64,000 bases of DNA from Zizania palustris (lineage: Eukaryota; Streptophyta; Magnoliopsida; Poales; Poaceae). The stretch lies in assembly GCA_019279435.1 (NCBI GenBank), contig JAAALK010000286.1, positions 19,549,931 to 19,613,930 on the forward strand. Direction: 5' to 3'. The position numbers were made by a program, and so were the translations under genes. A model generated the notes under the pieces. That model did not search any database. It saw only the letters and a program-made list of their open reading frames with translations, and was not told the DNA's origin. This document shows positions 22,577 to 34,233 of this stretch, one piece after another; position 1 is the stretch's first letter, and every line of letters starts with the position of its first letter.

Positions 22577-25224
22577 GGTGGTTTCGGTCTAAATGATGAG
22601 TGATTGACAAGGATGAGCATATAAGCGGATGAGTAGTTTAGAGTGGGTTGAGTGCATCGAGGGTTTCGATGTGGTGTGGAGGATTGACTGCCGAGGGTTT
22701 CAGTGGTGCGTCACGTCCTTGGTTTGGCTTGTCTTGTTTGTGCAGGGTGGAGATGCTGACCGATGGTAGACGGCGGGTGATCAAGGGTCAAGTGGGGAGC
22801 TTGATGCCAGAGGATCAGGGAGGCCGGACAAAGTTGGAGAAGATCTCAAGAGTGCACGAAGAGATGGAGCGAGACTTGGATGGACGGCTGACTACGACGG
22901 CGTGATGACCGGGTTCGCGATAGGGAGGCCAGGACAAGCATTCAGGCGGCTCGAGGGGATCGAGAGCGGAAGTGTCTTGCTGGCGCTCGGAGTCGCGAAG
23001 CGGTGTCACGAGTCGAAGGGTTGAGAGGATTTGTCGGTTTTTGCTGAAAACCGTCGAAACGTTTAATGTTTTTTAATTCAATAAATAGGTGTCTAGTTTT
23101 AGTTTAAGTTTTCAGTTTGGTACTGTAACCTCTTAGTATAATTTTTAGAGTGGTTCTACTTTGAAATTATATTAAAAGGAGAGTCAATTTGTAATTTTAC
23201 TTTTAGTTTTTATAGGGTAATTTTCAGAATTGTTAAATCTGAAATTACTAAGGGTCTATGTGTCAAATGGGGCTTCTAGAAGAGGAGTTGGTAGGATATT
23301 ATCCCCCCATGTTGGCTGAACCATTAGAGCACTTGAGAGACAAATTTTGCTATGAAAAAACTTGAGAAAACTTCAGTTTGAAGAGTTTTGGACGATGAGC
23401 AGTATTTTCCAGTGAATTTTTGGATTGAGCACAGAAACTACGGCACACCTATTCACTGTAATCTCTCTTCCAGCGCAGATATGCATCTGTGACTGAATTC
23501 GTTTTTGTGCTGCGTTTTCTGGAGAATCTGGTGTAGAAGATGATGTTGAAGTTTATATAACTTTTGTTGTGCATGATTTGAATGATCCATTTTCAAAAGT
23601 TACAACATGTTCCTGTGATTTCTTCTGAATTATTTTGCTGCTCAAAGTAGGAACCACAGTGCTGAAAAAATTACTCTGAAATTTGTTTCAGTTTTGGTTT
23701 TGCTCCCCACATGTTTGATGAAATGTTTCATCAAGTGTTTATCAACATCTTGGCTGATCTTTGGGGATGTTTATAGAGTGATATATTGGTTGAAGGGAAT
23801 CAAAGGTATTTCATAATCATGTTTGCAGAAATTGAGGATTAGCTTTTATTCTATTTCTGTTTTTGAGTTCATGCAAAGTAGTTTTGTTCTTTTTTCTGTT
23901 TTCATTGAATCAAAAAGTTTTCTGAGCCAATTGAATCAAAAATTTTCAATGAAAAGAGAGACAAAACTTTGTTCTACCGATTCTGGATGATCTACAGTAT
24001 TCTGGACATGATTTTTCGATTGCGATATAGTGCTGCCGACATGTTCCTGTTCATCATAAGGTGTGGTTTGATTTCAAGTGATTAAACCAGTAAGTATTCA
24101 TCCTTTCTCTCTGAAAATTTTGTGATGACTTGTTTGATGTTTTATGTGGAAATTCATTGAGGAATTTGTATGTTCTGTGTTGAACTTGATGGATCCTTGA
24201 ATCTAGTTAGTCTTCTTGCAAATCACTTGTTCTAGGCTCTGTTTTTGAATGTTGTCAGTTTACCTGTTTCATGAAGTTAGTCATGTTTCTCGATGATTGT
24301 GTGACTTGTGTATGTGAAGAATGGCTAAAAGATTGATCTGAAATCTTGTTTAGTTTTATCTTCATTTCAGACTATATGTGTGCTTGTCTATTCAGTTTTC
24401 AATCATCTGATATCTCTATTTTCTTCTAGTACCTAAGTGTTTGATCTGTATAGTTCTAAATTTTATCCTCTTTGGAGTTGAACGTGAGGATTAGTTGCAT
24501 TGAATGAGTTTGATTTAGTCACTTGCTTCTTTGGATGAATGTTGTTCTGGACTAAAACAATCTGATTCAGGTTTGATCCATCCTTTCACTATGCATCAAC
24601 AAAGTTGTTTCAGTTTTGCAGTACTGTTTGTTTTCAGAAATGATTCAAGAAGTGCTATTACTAGATTACATCTACTAAATTCTAAATTGTTTCATGAGTG
24701 AAGTCAGATCTAGTTGGACCTTGGTTAACTACTAAAGAATGTTCATCAAAAAATTGAAACCTGTTTTACAGATTTGATATATTCCTCAAGAACATTTTTT
24801 ATCTTCACTCTGAATTTTCAGAATTGGTCTGTCCAGATTTTGTTTAGCTGTGTGTACTATGTGCATTGAAGCTTAATACAAATTTGGTAGAAGGGTTGTT
24901 AATCTGGTTTTTGTTTCAGCTGCTGAAGGTGTTAATTCTGTACTGTTTTTGCAGTTTACTCTTGTGTATCAACTTGAAATCCGATCAGTTTACAAAACAT
25001 CAATGAATCTATTCAGTACTGTTTTTTCAGAATTTGAATTGAGATTCAAAACTGTGTGTTGTTTAACATATCTAATTCAATCTGCCGAGATATATTTTGT
25101 GAAGTGAGCTTCCTGTTGTGAATCAGTAATTGCTATTGGTTGTATGTTTTAGTTCAGTTTTGCTGTGTATTGTGCTATACAGGTATTCTGAAATTGCTCA
25201 CTGTAGTTTACGAAAATAGAAGCT
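22577..25224 (+). repeat. 3' LTR of element C, truncated at its downstream end
   Basis: Collinear with 15332-17980. Homology stops near 25224 (after AATTGCTCACTG.AGTTTAC), so the last ~0.7 kb of the LTR is missing. It is immediately followed by a minus-strand copia pol fragment, so no target duplication can be tested for element C. Confidence 0.85.
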
Positions 25225-25307
25225 CACACTTGGGAGGGGATTTACAAGTGACCAGACTTGGTTTCTTTCAAAATTTTCAAGTTCATCATGCATGGCATTG
25301 ATCCAAC
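25225..25307 (-). pseudogene. pol: Short copia pol (RT N-terminal) fragment
   Basis: On the minus strand it encodes WINAMHDELENFERNQVWSLV, aligning with WINAMQEELENFVRNRVWTLV in copia A pol. Only about 27 codons survive. It joins the truncated C LTR on one side and the gypsy E LTR on the other, so E inserted into this pol relic and the rest lies beyond E. Confidence 0.8.
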
Positions 25308-25675
25308 TGTTGACGCTAAAACGCACCCTCACACTTGGGTCGGTTCGACAATCCAATAGCATGTGGATACTTAGAGGTAAACCCATAAGCATAATACGAC
25401 GCCGACGTCGCATTCCGGCGACCCTTAAAATAGTGGTAAGGGAATAATAGAGTCGCCAGGAAACCAGATCAAACCCTAGGGGTAAGACCCAATTGGCCGA
25501 ATTGTGTGAAAAAGAAGTCAGCCGGCCAAATCAGGGCCGGTTGGGCCAAAGTAATCACGGCGGTGAGACCGACCTATGCAAGCCGGTCAGATCGACACTA
25601 TGCCGTTGGTCGAACCGACGGTGCAAAGTGGGGCACCGAAGGATATCTTCTGTGTTCGATTCGACGGGAAGGTGG
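25308..25675 (-). repeat. Distal part of gypsy E 3' LTR (split by copia H)
   Basis: Minus-strand LTR ending GCGTCAACA at 25308. The rest lies at 54011-55084, beyond the 28 kb H insertion. Both parts share the GGTCAGACCGAC/GGTCGGTC-type word style. The LTR has inverted ends (TGTTGA at 55084, TCAACA at 25308). No gene. Confidence 0.75.
25671..25675. repeat. TSD of copia H (left)
   Basis: GGTGG directly before TGAGGAGCC. The same five bases follow the 3' LTR at 54011-54015. Confidence 0.8.
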
Positions 25676-26240
25676 TGAGGAGCCATGCTGAATAGTGTGG
25701 GCCTCATGGCTCCAGAAGTGATGAGTCATTGTCAATGATAGTCAAAGAGGACAACAGAAGAAGAGATCTGCTGTTTCATGGGCCGCGTGTGACTCAGGTA
25801 CACAGGCAGGGAGCGACTGTCGGGCAGAGGAGGCTGCGAAGTCGGGCTGGCCCAATCCGGGTACATGGGACAGAAGCAGTAGAAGACCCACTGTGTTGTT
25901 GACCAGGACTGACTCAGGTACACGGGCGGCGAGTGATTGCCGGGCTGAGAGAGCTGCGGAATCAGGCCGGCCCAATCCGGGTACCTGGTGCAAAGTCGGT
26001 GGAGGCTTTGTCAGTTTCGGTGCAAAACTGACAACCGTTGATCTTGTATCCGACTGTCCAAAAGGGAAGCCGTAGTCGCTACGAAAACTTAGCTTCCGGA
26101 TAAGTCATCTGTATCTCTAGGCCCACAGTCAATCAGTCGTGTCTGTAAAAATTTCTAAGGGCAGTAGAGTCTTTTCCTTTATTCCTGCGTCTGTAAAAAA
26201 CCCTAAGGGGCTGGTAGAATATTCTAGGTCATTGGGCAGC

Positions 26241-26250
26241 CTATAAATAG
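26241..26250 (+). promoter_or_regulatory. TATA box of H 5' LTR
   Basis: CTATAAATAG followed by GGGCCCCAAT, at the same LTR position as in A and the other copies. Confidence 0.6.
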
Positions 26251-27215
26251 GGCCCCAATCCCTAGGGTTGGACTACCCTTCTAGAAATCACTTTTTCAAT
26301 CATTCCTTGGGTCATTTTTGTTTCCTGCGCACTCTCTCTCTTACTCCTGTTTCTGTGCGCCACCAGAGGCTTCTATTCTGCATGCATTCATTTTTGTTCT
26401 TCATTAATGCAGTGAGTTTTTGTTCTCTGTTGAGTGTGAGGCGTGCATTGAGTTAGTGTGGATCAGAATCTTTGTGTACAGTGCGCGTTTTTGTTCACTA
26501 TTTGCTACTCTGTTGGCTGTGTTCTTCGCGCTAGCAGTACTAGTTCTTGCTGTTGCAAGTAGTACTACTACACTGTAGCAGCAGGACACTAGTACCAGCT
26601 TTTGCTTTTTTCTGCGTAGCCTTTTTGATCGAAGTAGAATAGGCTGAGTATCTTTTCTGACTGTTTTCTGGCGAAGCCACCCTCTCTGTTCGAAGCCCCT
26701 CAGCTCCGTGAGGCAGGCTTCGATCTGATATACTCGAAGGCTTCGTTTGAATTTCGAACTTCGTTTTGTGTCCTGAGTTGCTAGCTTCGAAGTACCTTTT
26801 AAACTGTCAGCGTTTCATACTTCGAACGTCTGTGCGAAGGTACTCCGACTCGAGCTCTTCGAAGTCCATACTTTGACAGGTTTCGAAGTTGGGTTCGAAG
26901 CTGGTCTTTCTGTTAGACTTCGCTCAGTGTTTGCTTCCGTCTTCTTCGAAGGTCCTTGGTGTGTTTGTTCGAAGGTAGAGTGTAGTCTTCGTTTTGGTTT
27001 CTCTGTCGCGTGTCAGCCTTCGCTTCTTTGTTCGAAGGTTGTCCGTCTGTGCGTTGCGTTCGAAGTATTCTGTTCGAAGGATAGACTTCGAAGCACTCGG
27101 TTCGAAGCTAGCTTCGCTACTTCCGTACTTCGCTTCGAAGCATACTTCGCTCCCTGCCACTTCGAACTAGGCTAGACCAAAACATACATTCGGCATTTTC
27201 ACAACAGCTTTTGGC

Positions 27216-27366
27216 AGGCTTCGCAACTAACCTCCGAAGCAGGCTTCGCAACTAACCTCCGAAGCAGGCTTCGCAACTAACCTCCGAAGCAGGCTTCGAC
27301 CAGTGAAGCAGGCTTCGACCAGCGAAGCAAGCTTCGACCACCGAAGCAGACCTCGACGGGCGAAGC
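27216..27366 (+). repeat. Minisatellite in H 5' LTR: 3 x 25 bp + 4 x 19 bp
   Basis: Three 25-bp units (27216, 27241, 27266) starting AGGCTTCGCAAC are followed by four 19-bp units (27291, 27310, 27329, 27348) of the form AGGCTTCGACCAGCGAAGC. The 3' LTR copy (53660-53766) has two and three units respectively. Confidence 0.9.
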
Positions 27367-27681
27367 AGGCTTCGCCATGTTCCGAACAGGAGACAAATCT
27401 GAACAGTAACTTCTCATCTCACTTTATATATACTTAGATCATTTCATTGAGAAGTTTTGGCCTGACATACTTTGTTTATCTGCCTAGTTGCACTGCTTTG
27501 GTAGTTCTTTGTTTAACATCAGTTGATTCTAGGCTAGATACCTTTAGACTTAGGCTATCTGTTCATTTTCTATTGCTTAGTCTTTTGAGGTGCGTTGGGT
27601 GTTGGGAACATGCCATATATTCGAAAGAATTTTTAAGGCGCCCATTCACCCCCCTCTGGTCGCTACTTTCGGTCCTACAAG

Positions 27682-27693
27682 TGGTATCAGAGC
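27682..27693 (+). other. Primer-binding site of copia H
   Basis: TGGTATCAGAGC, complementary to initiator tRNA-Met, two bases after the LTR end. Confidence 0.9.
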
Positions 27694-27744
27694 GAGGTTA
27701 GGGTTTTTCCATACCTTAACCGGTTCTAAACCCCAGTAGTGACC

Positions 27745-29451
27745 ATGACGTCTCCTGGCAAGGTCCCGTCCTTGGAAGCCTATGGCTATAACTATTGGAA
27801 GACTCGCATGCGAGCCTATCTCATGAGCCAGGGTTCGGACATTTGGGACATTTGCGTTCACACCACGTTTGTCATATTGCCAGTCGCTGAGCATGGTACT
27901 GCTGGTATCATTGCTCAGCATCTGAGCAACAGTAAGGCTGTGAACATTCTTTTCTCTGGTTTAGGTCCCACTGAGTTTGAGCGTGTGAGCCATCTCTCCA
28001 CTGCGAGAGAGATCTGGGCTACCCTCAAGGCACACCATGAGTGAACAGCACAGGTCAAGGCTCGGCTCTATCAGACCTACTGGCGTGAATATGAGAATTT
28101 CACACAGAAGCCGGGTGAATCTGTTGAGGCTTTGTTTGGTCGTTTTCAGTCGATCATAAACAAGCTTCGGGACAACAAGGCTGAGGGTGCTCAGTTAGTC
28201 TCAGATCATGAGCAGGCGCTCAAGGTTCTCCATACCTTGGACCCAAAGATCTGGGAGATCAATGTATCTTCTATCATTGAGAGTACTTCTTATGATACCT
28301 TGACCATTTCTGAGTTGTTTAGCAAGCTGAAGGCTACTGAGGTTGATCTCCAGCTGAGATCAAATCTCACTGGTTCTGGATCAAAATCTCTGGCCCTTGC
28401 TACACCTTCTGTTGATCCTTCTTCTATGAGCTGTGCTGGGTTCTCTTTGATGTCTATCACTGAGGACCAGCTTGAGTTGTTGGGAGATGATGATTTGTGT
28501 CTCTTTAACAACCTGGTGCATCGTGTCTATGACAAGAGAATGTTCAAAAGACATGGCACAAAATCCGGATTCTTTGAGTGTGGTGATCCAGGACACTTCA
28601 TCGCCGACTGCCCCAAGCGCAATGGTCACAAGAAGGGAACCGGTGGTGGCTTCCACAACTCCGGCAAGCATGAGAGCTCATCCTTCAACAAGGGCAAGCC
28701 GAAGACCCGATTCTTCAAGAAGGCCCTGAAGGACTACCGGCGAGAGAACAAGAAGCGCGACAAGGCCTTCATCGCCGAGATGGAGAAGAGCTACTCCAAG
28801 CGGTCCACGTCTTCTTCCTCTTCATCGAGCTCAAGCGATGAGGAGATCGCCATCAGGAAGGGGAAGGACAAGGACGATCCGACGGGTCTCCGCTTCATGG
28901 CCTTCGGAGACAAGCCGAAGAGCCGCTCACACAAACGCCGAAGATCCCGCAAGAGCTTCTGTTCAATGGCTCTTGGGGATAAGGAAGAAAAGAGCTCCTC
29001 CGACGACTCCGATGACGACGACCACAAGGTATCATCCTACGAGCGCGAAATCGTTGATTTACTTGAGAGCAATCATCAGGAGTTGAAATATCGGGAAAAA
29101 CTGCTTAGGGGGGCTAAGAAGAGGATAGATGAGTTAGAGAGTGAGCTTGCAGTGGCCAACGACAGAATTGAGAGTCTATCTTCTTCCCCTTGCTTGGGTG
29201 ATAGCAGTGAGTGCCCGAAGTGTGAGGTGCTTCTGTGTGACCTGTCGACTCTGAAGTCCAGGTACACAGAAAGGGTTGATGAGAGGGACGCTTTGGCCAC
29301 TGAGCTTGAAAGCGCTCAGCTGGAGCTGAAAGATGCTCAAGCCACTGTCGTCGCACCCTGTGTTGATTGCCCATCTCATCTAGCTGCCTTAGCTGAGCTG
29401 AAATCCAAGGGCAATGAACACTTGGGTGATTTGGAGAGGTTGAGAGCTGAG
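27745..29451 (+). pseudogene. gag: Copia H gag, truncated and with a nonsense codon
   Basis: The start ATG 27745 (MTSPGKVPSLEAYGYNYWK) corresponds to ATG 36215 of copia A and the two proteins are nearly identical. TGA at 28042-28044 replaces the GGG of copy A, cutting the product at about 100 residues; the same frame then stays open to the junction. The first knuckle reads FFECGDPGHFIADC (first Cys lost). A Ser run lies near 28810 and the coiled-coil region follows. At ~29452 homology ends inside the coiled coil and the reading frame enters the reverse complement of gypsy G leader, adding about a dozen foreign residues before TAG. The C-terminal ~300 residues with the second knuckle, and all of pol, are missing. 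Confidence 0.92.
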
Positions 29452-29573
29452 TTGAATAAAGTGAGGAGAGGAACAAAGTTTATAAAGTAGATTTTCGAGA
29501 AATAATTCCTTGTGGCTAATGGCTAGGTGGGTCTGTTTGGCTTCCTACAGTCGAGTCGGCTCTGATACCATCT
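29452..29573 (-). other. Gypsy G leader with PBS next to the left LTR
   Basis: The reverse complement reads LTR end CGCTACA, AGA, then TGGTATCAGAGCC (PBS, 29558-29570). A PBS on this side is unexpected: for a minus-strand element the low-coordinate LTR should be the 3' LTR and should border host DNA. Its presence shows that this LTR is also preceded by a 5'-type junction. Confidence 0.88.
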
Positions 29574-32500
29574 TGTAGCGCCCCGATTTAACAAATCGAT
29601 ACATTATTGAATTTCATAAGAAAAATAATAATACAAGAGGTTCATCATGCGACAGCGTACATACGACAATATTCATGGTACGCAGACCATATTTATTACA
29701 TCAAAGTTTTGGTAAAACAGTAATAAAGATAATTAAAATTCTGCATGATGAACGTCTTCTTCAGGATCTTTCTTCACGACTGGGTCGCTACTCCAGACCG
29801 TCTTCGAAGTAGGCATCCTCTGAGGTGTTCAACGGGTATGAGTACAAAAAGTACTCAACAAGCCACCGCAAATGCAAGTAATAATGCAGGATAGTAAACA
29901 AGGAAGGGTAATGGCTAACATTGCAGAAAAGTGCAGTTTCAGTTATTGCATTTAATGTAATCATATTTTAATCATGCGGAAAAGTAAATATGCATATCAA
30001 CAACATCAACTAACTCGAGGGGTACAGTCAGCCCCACCTCGCTCAACAGTCCTTACATGTCAATCCATCATGCACATACATATTCAAAGTAAACTAACTG
30101 GGGGATGTCACGCAACCCGCCCTTGACCGTGGGCTCGACTTTTCGAAAAGATTTAAGACTTTGATCAGAGATGTACTACTGTACCCACAAGGCACGCACT
30201 CATCCCAAACGAGATGACCCATTCCACGGGAAATCGTGCCAAAACCTCAGCATGAAATGTTCCAAGCGATAACCACCCGCTCTAGGTTTCGCCGACGCGC
30301 CGGGCCGCATCCCAGCTAACGTCGCACCCCCTTTTGCGCCACATTGGTACAAGTCACCCGCAGGTGCAACTTGACCCATCTCCAAATGGTGGCCTCGGTT
30401 TGGAACAACCCATACCTCAGTTAGGACTTACCCACTAGACTTGTGGTTAGTACGTAAGTGTATTGCAACAGATCCCTCAGACCGGTCCTTATAGTGCCCC
30501 GGGTGCTACCGACCAATGCCCTAGCTTGCACCCGGAACCCACCATGCATTCACTCACAACCACAACTCCAACAATGACAGAATTCCATAGATAAGAAACA
30601 ATGGGGATCATATAGTAGAACCATGTACTACGACTCATTTTTATCCTATAGCGATCGTGTCGATACATTGGACACTAGCTAATAACATTTATCATATGGT
30701 GACAAGGAGTTTAGGCTAGAGAGCATGGCTTGGGTTGCACATCAAGGTCGGGGGATCCTAAATAAATATATTGTAAGGGTTCATTTGACTAATGCATATA
30801 TAACCTATGTGTTTTAGCGATAGTTTAATCAAACATTGGTTCAATATGCTCAAAAGATTAGTTTGGTGACTTGCCTTGTTCAGCAAAAGGAGAGGGAGGG
30901 ACTTCGGGGAAGTACTCCGGCTCCTCGGCGACGTCGTAGTCTTTTTGATATAGTAAAGTAAAATAAAAGAACACAACATTCAATCAAACAATATACATTA
31001 CATTATAAGCACATAAGTTAAAGTTGGCTTGATTTTATATAAAATAAATTCAATGGTTAAAGTTCTGTGGTTTATTTCATAAATAAATTTTTAAAGCAAT
31101 TAAAGAGTTTCCTTTTTTTGAAAAGGGTGTTTAAATGTGATTATTGTCATACTAAGTTCTCAAATAAATTTGAAATGAAAAGTTCATGTTAATTTAATGG
31201 TTTTTAGTAAATGGACAGAAAGGAAATAAATCTAAATTTTTCTGAAGTTTAAACATTTGAATTTATATTTTAATCCTAAGGGCATTTGAATACTTATTTA
31301 AATAAACATGAAAAGTCAAAGTAAACCTACTGTTTTTATTGCATAAACATGTAGAGAATAATATTGTGAATTTTCTGAAATTGGAATGGCAATTTTTAGA
31401 GTTCAAATGCGCCAGATATGAATTTTACAAGTTTTAAACCTTTTCTTGAATTTATTTTCAAATTTAAACCCTCTCGGGTCCACGATGAGCCAGGCTCACG
31501 GTGAACCCGCGCACTGTGCGCGTGCGCCGGATCGATCTGGACCGTTGGATCCAGATCCAACGTGCGCAGGCGAGGCGGGGCGCTTAAGTGACAACGGACG
31601 GCCAGGATTAAAACGCGCGAAAGGGTACTACGTGGACGCACGAGATCGATCGCGGGTTTTAAATGGAAATGGACGCGCGAGATTAAAACGTAACACTTTG
31701 ACCAGATCCGACGGTGCGGATTAGATCGAGTACGTGGGCTCACACGCGCCATCCGATCGCGATCGCACGGCCGGGATCAGATCCGACACGGCACGGGTAC
31801 TCGACCCGTGCCGGTCGTCTTCTCCGGCGACGGCGAGCGGACCAGGGGCCACGGCGAGTGACTAGGGTCCTATCTAAGCCTGGAAATGGAAAGAGGACAC
31901 TACGGCGGTCACGGCGGTACCTTAGGCGAGGCGAGGGGTCGACGGGGCGTGGCCGGCGGCGAGGGTAGACGCGGAAGGTTCCTCGGGTGCTTGACGGCGA
32001 TGGCGATCCGGCGATCTCCTTGACCAGCGGAGGCGTGGCCGAGGTAGGAGACGTCTTTGCGGTCACGACGGTGGCGGAGGCGCGGGCCGGGACGGTCCGA
32101 GGCGACGGTGAGGGGCGGCCGGAGGCGAAGCAGGGGGAAAGCGCTAAAAGGCGAATGGAGGGCGCTCTGTTCGTTCTTGCGGTGATTGGGCGTGGGGGTC
32201 GAACGCGGTGGAGGCTAGGGGTATAAATAGGGTCGTCGGCGAGGGATAACGGGCGACGAATACAAGGAAAGCCGAGGGGGGATTAACTCGCCGGCGAGGG
32301 CTCGGCCATGCACGCGTAGCGGTGATCCCGTGGCGTAATGGCGTGGTTTAACGGGGGAAAACGGTTGGCCAGGCGCGAGAAGTCGTTTAATGGCGTCAAT
32401 TCAATGCGGGAGGGGCTAGCGAGGCGGATCCGAGGCGGGGGTCGTCGGCCGGCGCGATTTGGGGGCGACGGCGCGAGGTAGACGACGGGTCTGACAGGCG

Positions 32501-32961
32501 GGGGGCCACACGCCAGTGGGCGCGAGCGAGCGAGCGGGAGGGCTGACAGGTGGGGCCGCGGTGTCGGGTGCGCGCGCGAGGGGAGGCAATCGGCGCCGAC
32601 AGGTGGGGTCGGGTCGTCAGCCTAAGGCGCGCGAGGTAACGGGCTGGGCCGGTCGGGAGAGAGAGAAGGGAGGGAGGAGGGCCCAATACTGTTTTAAAAT
32701 ATTTTCTGATTAAAAATAATTGCAGAAATTGGTTTAAAATAATAGGGCTACTTCCATGCTTGGTAAAAATTTATAAAAATTCTCAAAAATATATTTTGGT
32801 CTTAGGATCATATACAAAAGTTTCACCTCCTAGTTTGGCCATCTACTCTATGTTGTAGTTCAAAGGGTATAAAAGAGAATTAAAAGTATTTTCAGAAATA
32901 TAAATTCCAAGAAATTGAATTTAATGATATTTTTATTGAATTGAAAATTTGGGGTGTTACA
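29574..32961 (-). repeat. Gypsy G LTR, left copy (3388 bp)
   Basis: On the minus strand it begins TGTAACACCCC (32961) and ends GGGGCGCTACA (29574). It borders the G PPT on its high side, so it serves as the 3' LTR. A GC-rich block at 31485-32690 contains only spurious frames. A TATAAATA on the plus strand near 32221 points against the element; a TATATAAA on both strands near 31035 is a candidate for its own promoter. The rest is AT-rich and non-coding. Confidence 0.93.
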
Positions 32962-32985
32962 AACCTATCCCCCTTACAAAGAATC
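32962..32985 (-). other. Polypurine tract of gypsy G
   Basis: On the minus strand GTAAGGGGGATAGGTT directly precedes the LTR start TGTAACACCCC. Confidence 0.8.
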
Positions 32986-33005
32986 TCGTCCTCGAGATTG
33001 GAACG

Positions 33006-34233
33006 CTACTCGAATAACTCGGGGTATTGGGCTTTCAGTTCGTCTTCCTTTTCCCAAGTGGCTTCTTCGGCGGGATGGTTGTTCCATTGAACCTTGCAGA
33101 AGCGAACAACGCGACTTCTGGTTACCCTTTCCTTGGTTTTCAGGATCTTGATGGGTTTCTCTATGTAGGTCAAGTCTTCTTGGACATTGAGCTGCTGGAG
33201 GTCGGCTTGCTCGATGGGTACACGGAGGCACTTCTTCAGCTGAGAGACATGGAACACATCATGAACTCCTGCCAAGGATGGAGGCAGTTCAAGTTGATAT
33301 GCCACTTCTCCTTGTCGTCGGAGGATCTGGAAAGGTCCGACGTAGCGGGGTGCTAGTTTGCCTTTCATGTTGAACCTTTGAGTGCCACGGAGGGGAGTGA
33401 CTCGGAGATAGACATAATCTCCCTCCTCAAAGGCTAGGTCTCTTCGACGGTTGTCGGCATAGCTCTTCTGGCGGGATTGGGCTGCCTTCAATCGGTCTCT
33501 TATGATCTTAACCTTCTCTTCAACTTCTCTTAATAGATCAGTCCCAAATAGTTGCAACTCTCCGGTCTGATCCCAGAGCAACGGCGTTCTGCACTTACGT
33601 CCATAGAGTGCTTCGAACGGGGACATTTGCAGGCTGGCTTGATAGCTGTTGTTGTAGGAGAACTCTGCATACGGTAAGTTCTTATCCCACATTCCACCAA
33701 AGTCTAGAGCACAAGCTCTAAGCATATCCTCCAATATCTGGTTGACCCTTTCGGTTTGACCGTCGGTCTGTGGATGATAGGCGGTGCTAAAGTTCAGCCG
33801 GGTGCCGAGTTCCTCTTGAAGGTTCTTCCAAAACTTGGAGGTAAACTGACTCCCGCGGTCAGATACAATCTTCTTAGGAACTCTGTGAAGGCACACGATC
33901 CGGGTCATATACAACTCAGCCAACTTGGCGACGGTGTAAGTTGTCTTGACCGGAACGAAGTGAGCTACCTTGGTGAGTCGTTCGACGATCACCCAGATAG
34001 AATCGTGACCAGCTTGGGTTCTGGGCAGTCCCGTGATGAAGTCCATTCCTATCTCTTCCCACTTCCATTCAGGGACCTTGAGAGGTTGAAGAAGTCCGGC
34101 AGGTCTCTGATGCTCTGCCTTGACTCGACGGCATGTGTCGCACTTGGCCACATACTCAGCTATTTCCCTCTTCATGCTGACCCACCAATATTTCTCCTTC
34201 AGATCTTGATACATCTTTGTACTCCCGGGATGG
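33006..34233 (-). pseudogene. pol: Gypsy G pol, C-terminal part: integrase core and chromodomain
   Basis: Continues the polyprotein at 45403-48415, from which it was cut by copia A. Order on the minus strand: the HHCC zinc-binding region (histidines on the other side of the insertion; CDTCRR here), DDE core (MDFITGLP; VSDRGSQF; TERVNQ), a GPY-type stretch (RYVGPFQILRR) and a chromodomain-like tail (VQWNNHPAEEATWEKEDEL), stop at 33006-33008. The chromodomain places G among chromoviruses, probably the Tekay/Del group given its large LTRs. Removing A and one TSD (11169 bp, a multiple of 3) keeps the frame, so G pol was open through here before A arrived. Confidence 0.92.
34229..34233. repeat. 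TSD of copia A (left)
   Basis: GATGG immediately before TGAGGAGCC; repeated at 45398-45402. Confidence 0.92.

Larger units (their letters stand above)
25676..27679 (+). repeat. 5' LTR of copia H (2004 bp)
   Basis: Begins TGAGGAGCC and ends CCTACA, two bases before the PBS. TATA box CTATAAATAG at 26241-26250. U3 has the two-copy GGTACACGGGC / CCAATCCGGGTAC block also seen in LTR A. R/U5 (26690-27380) is packed with TTCGAA-centred words, and a minisatellite lies at 27216-27366. Frames such as 26873-27175 are products of this repeat and not genes. Confidence 0.92.
29319..32961. repeat. Direct repeat X, left copy (copia gag piece + gypsy leader + gypsy LTR)
   Basis: Matches 48416-51989 base for base except for scattered substitutions and two or three indels (two short segments are absent from the right copy). 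It consists of 133 bp of copia gag (29319-29451), 122 bp of G leader including its PBS (29452-29573) and the G LTR (29574-32961). Identity begins at GCTGGAGCTGAAA. Confidence 0.93.

Noticed and set aside
26873..27175. 100-codon frame rich in Phe/Glu/Ala/Ser
   Set aside because: Generated by TTCGAAG-type repeats in the LTR of H; the same frame appears in the other LTR at 53317.
31396..32713. Several frames of 60-120 codons in the GC-rich block (also at 50455-51712)
   Set aside because: High GC lowers stop frequency. Both copies lie in the LTRs of gypsy G, frames exist on both strands and show no known domain.
29574..32961. Left G LTR as a simple solo LTR
   Set aside because: It has PBS/leader on one side and PPT on the other, so it is joined to element interior on both sides.
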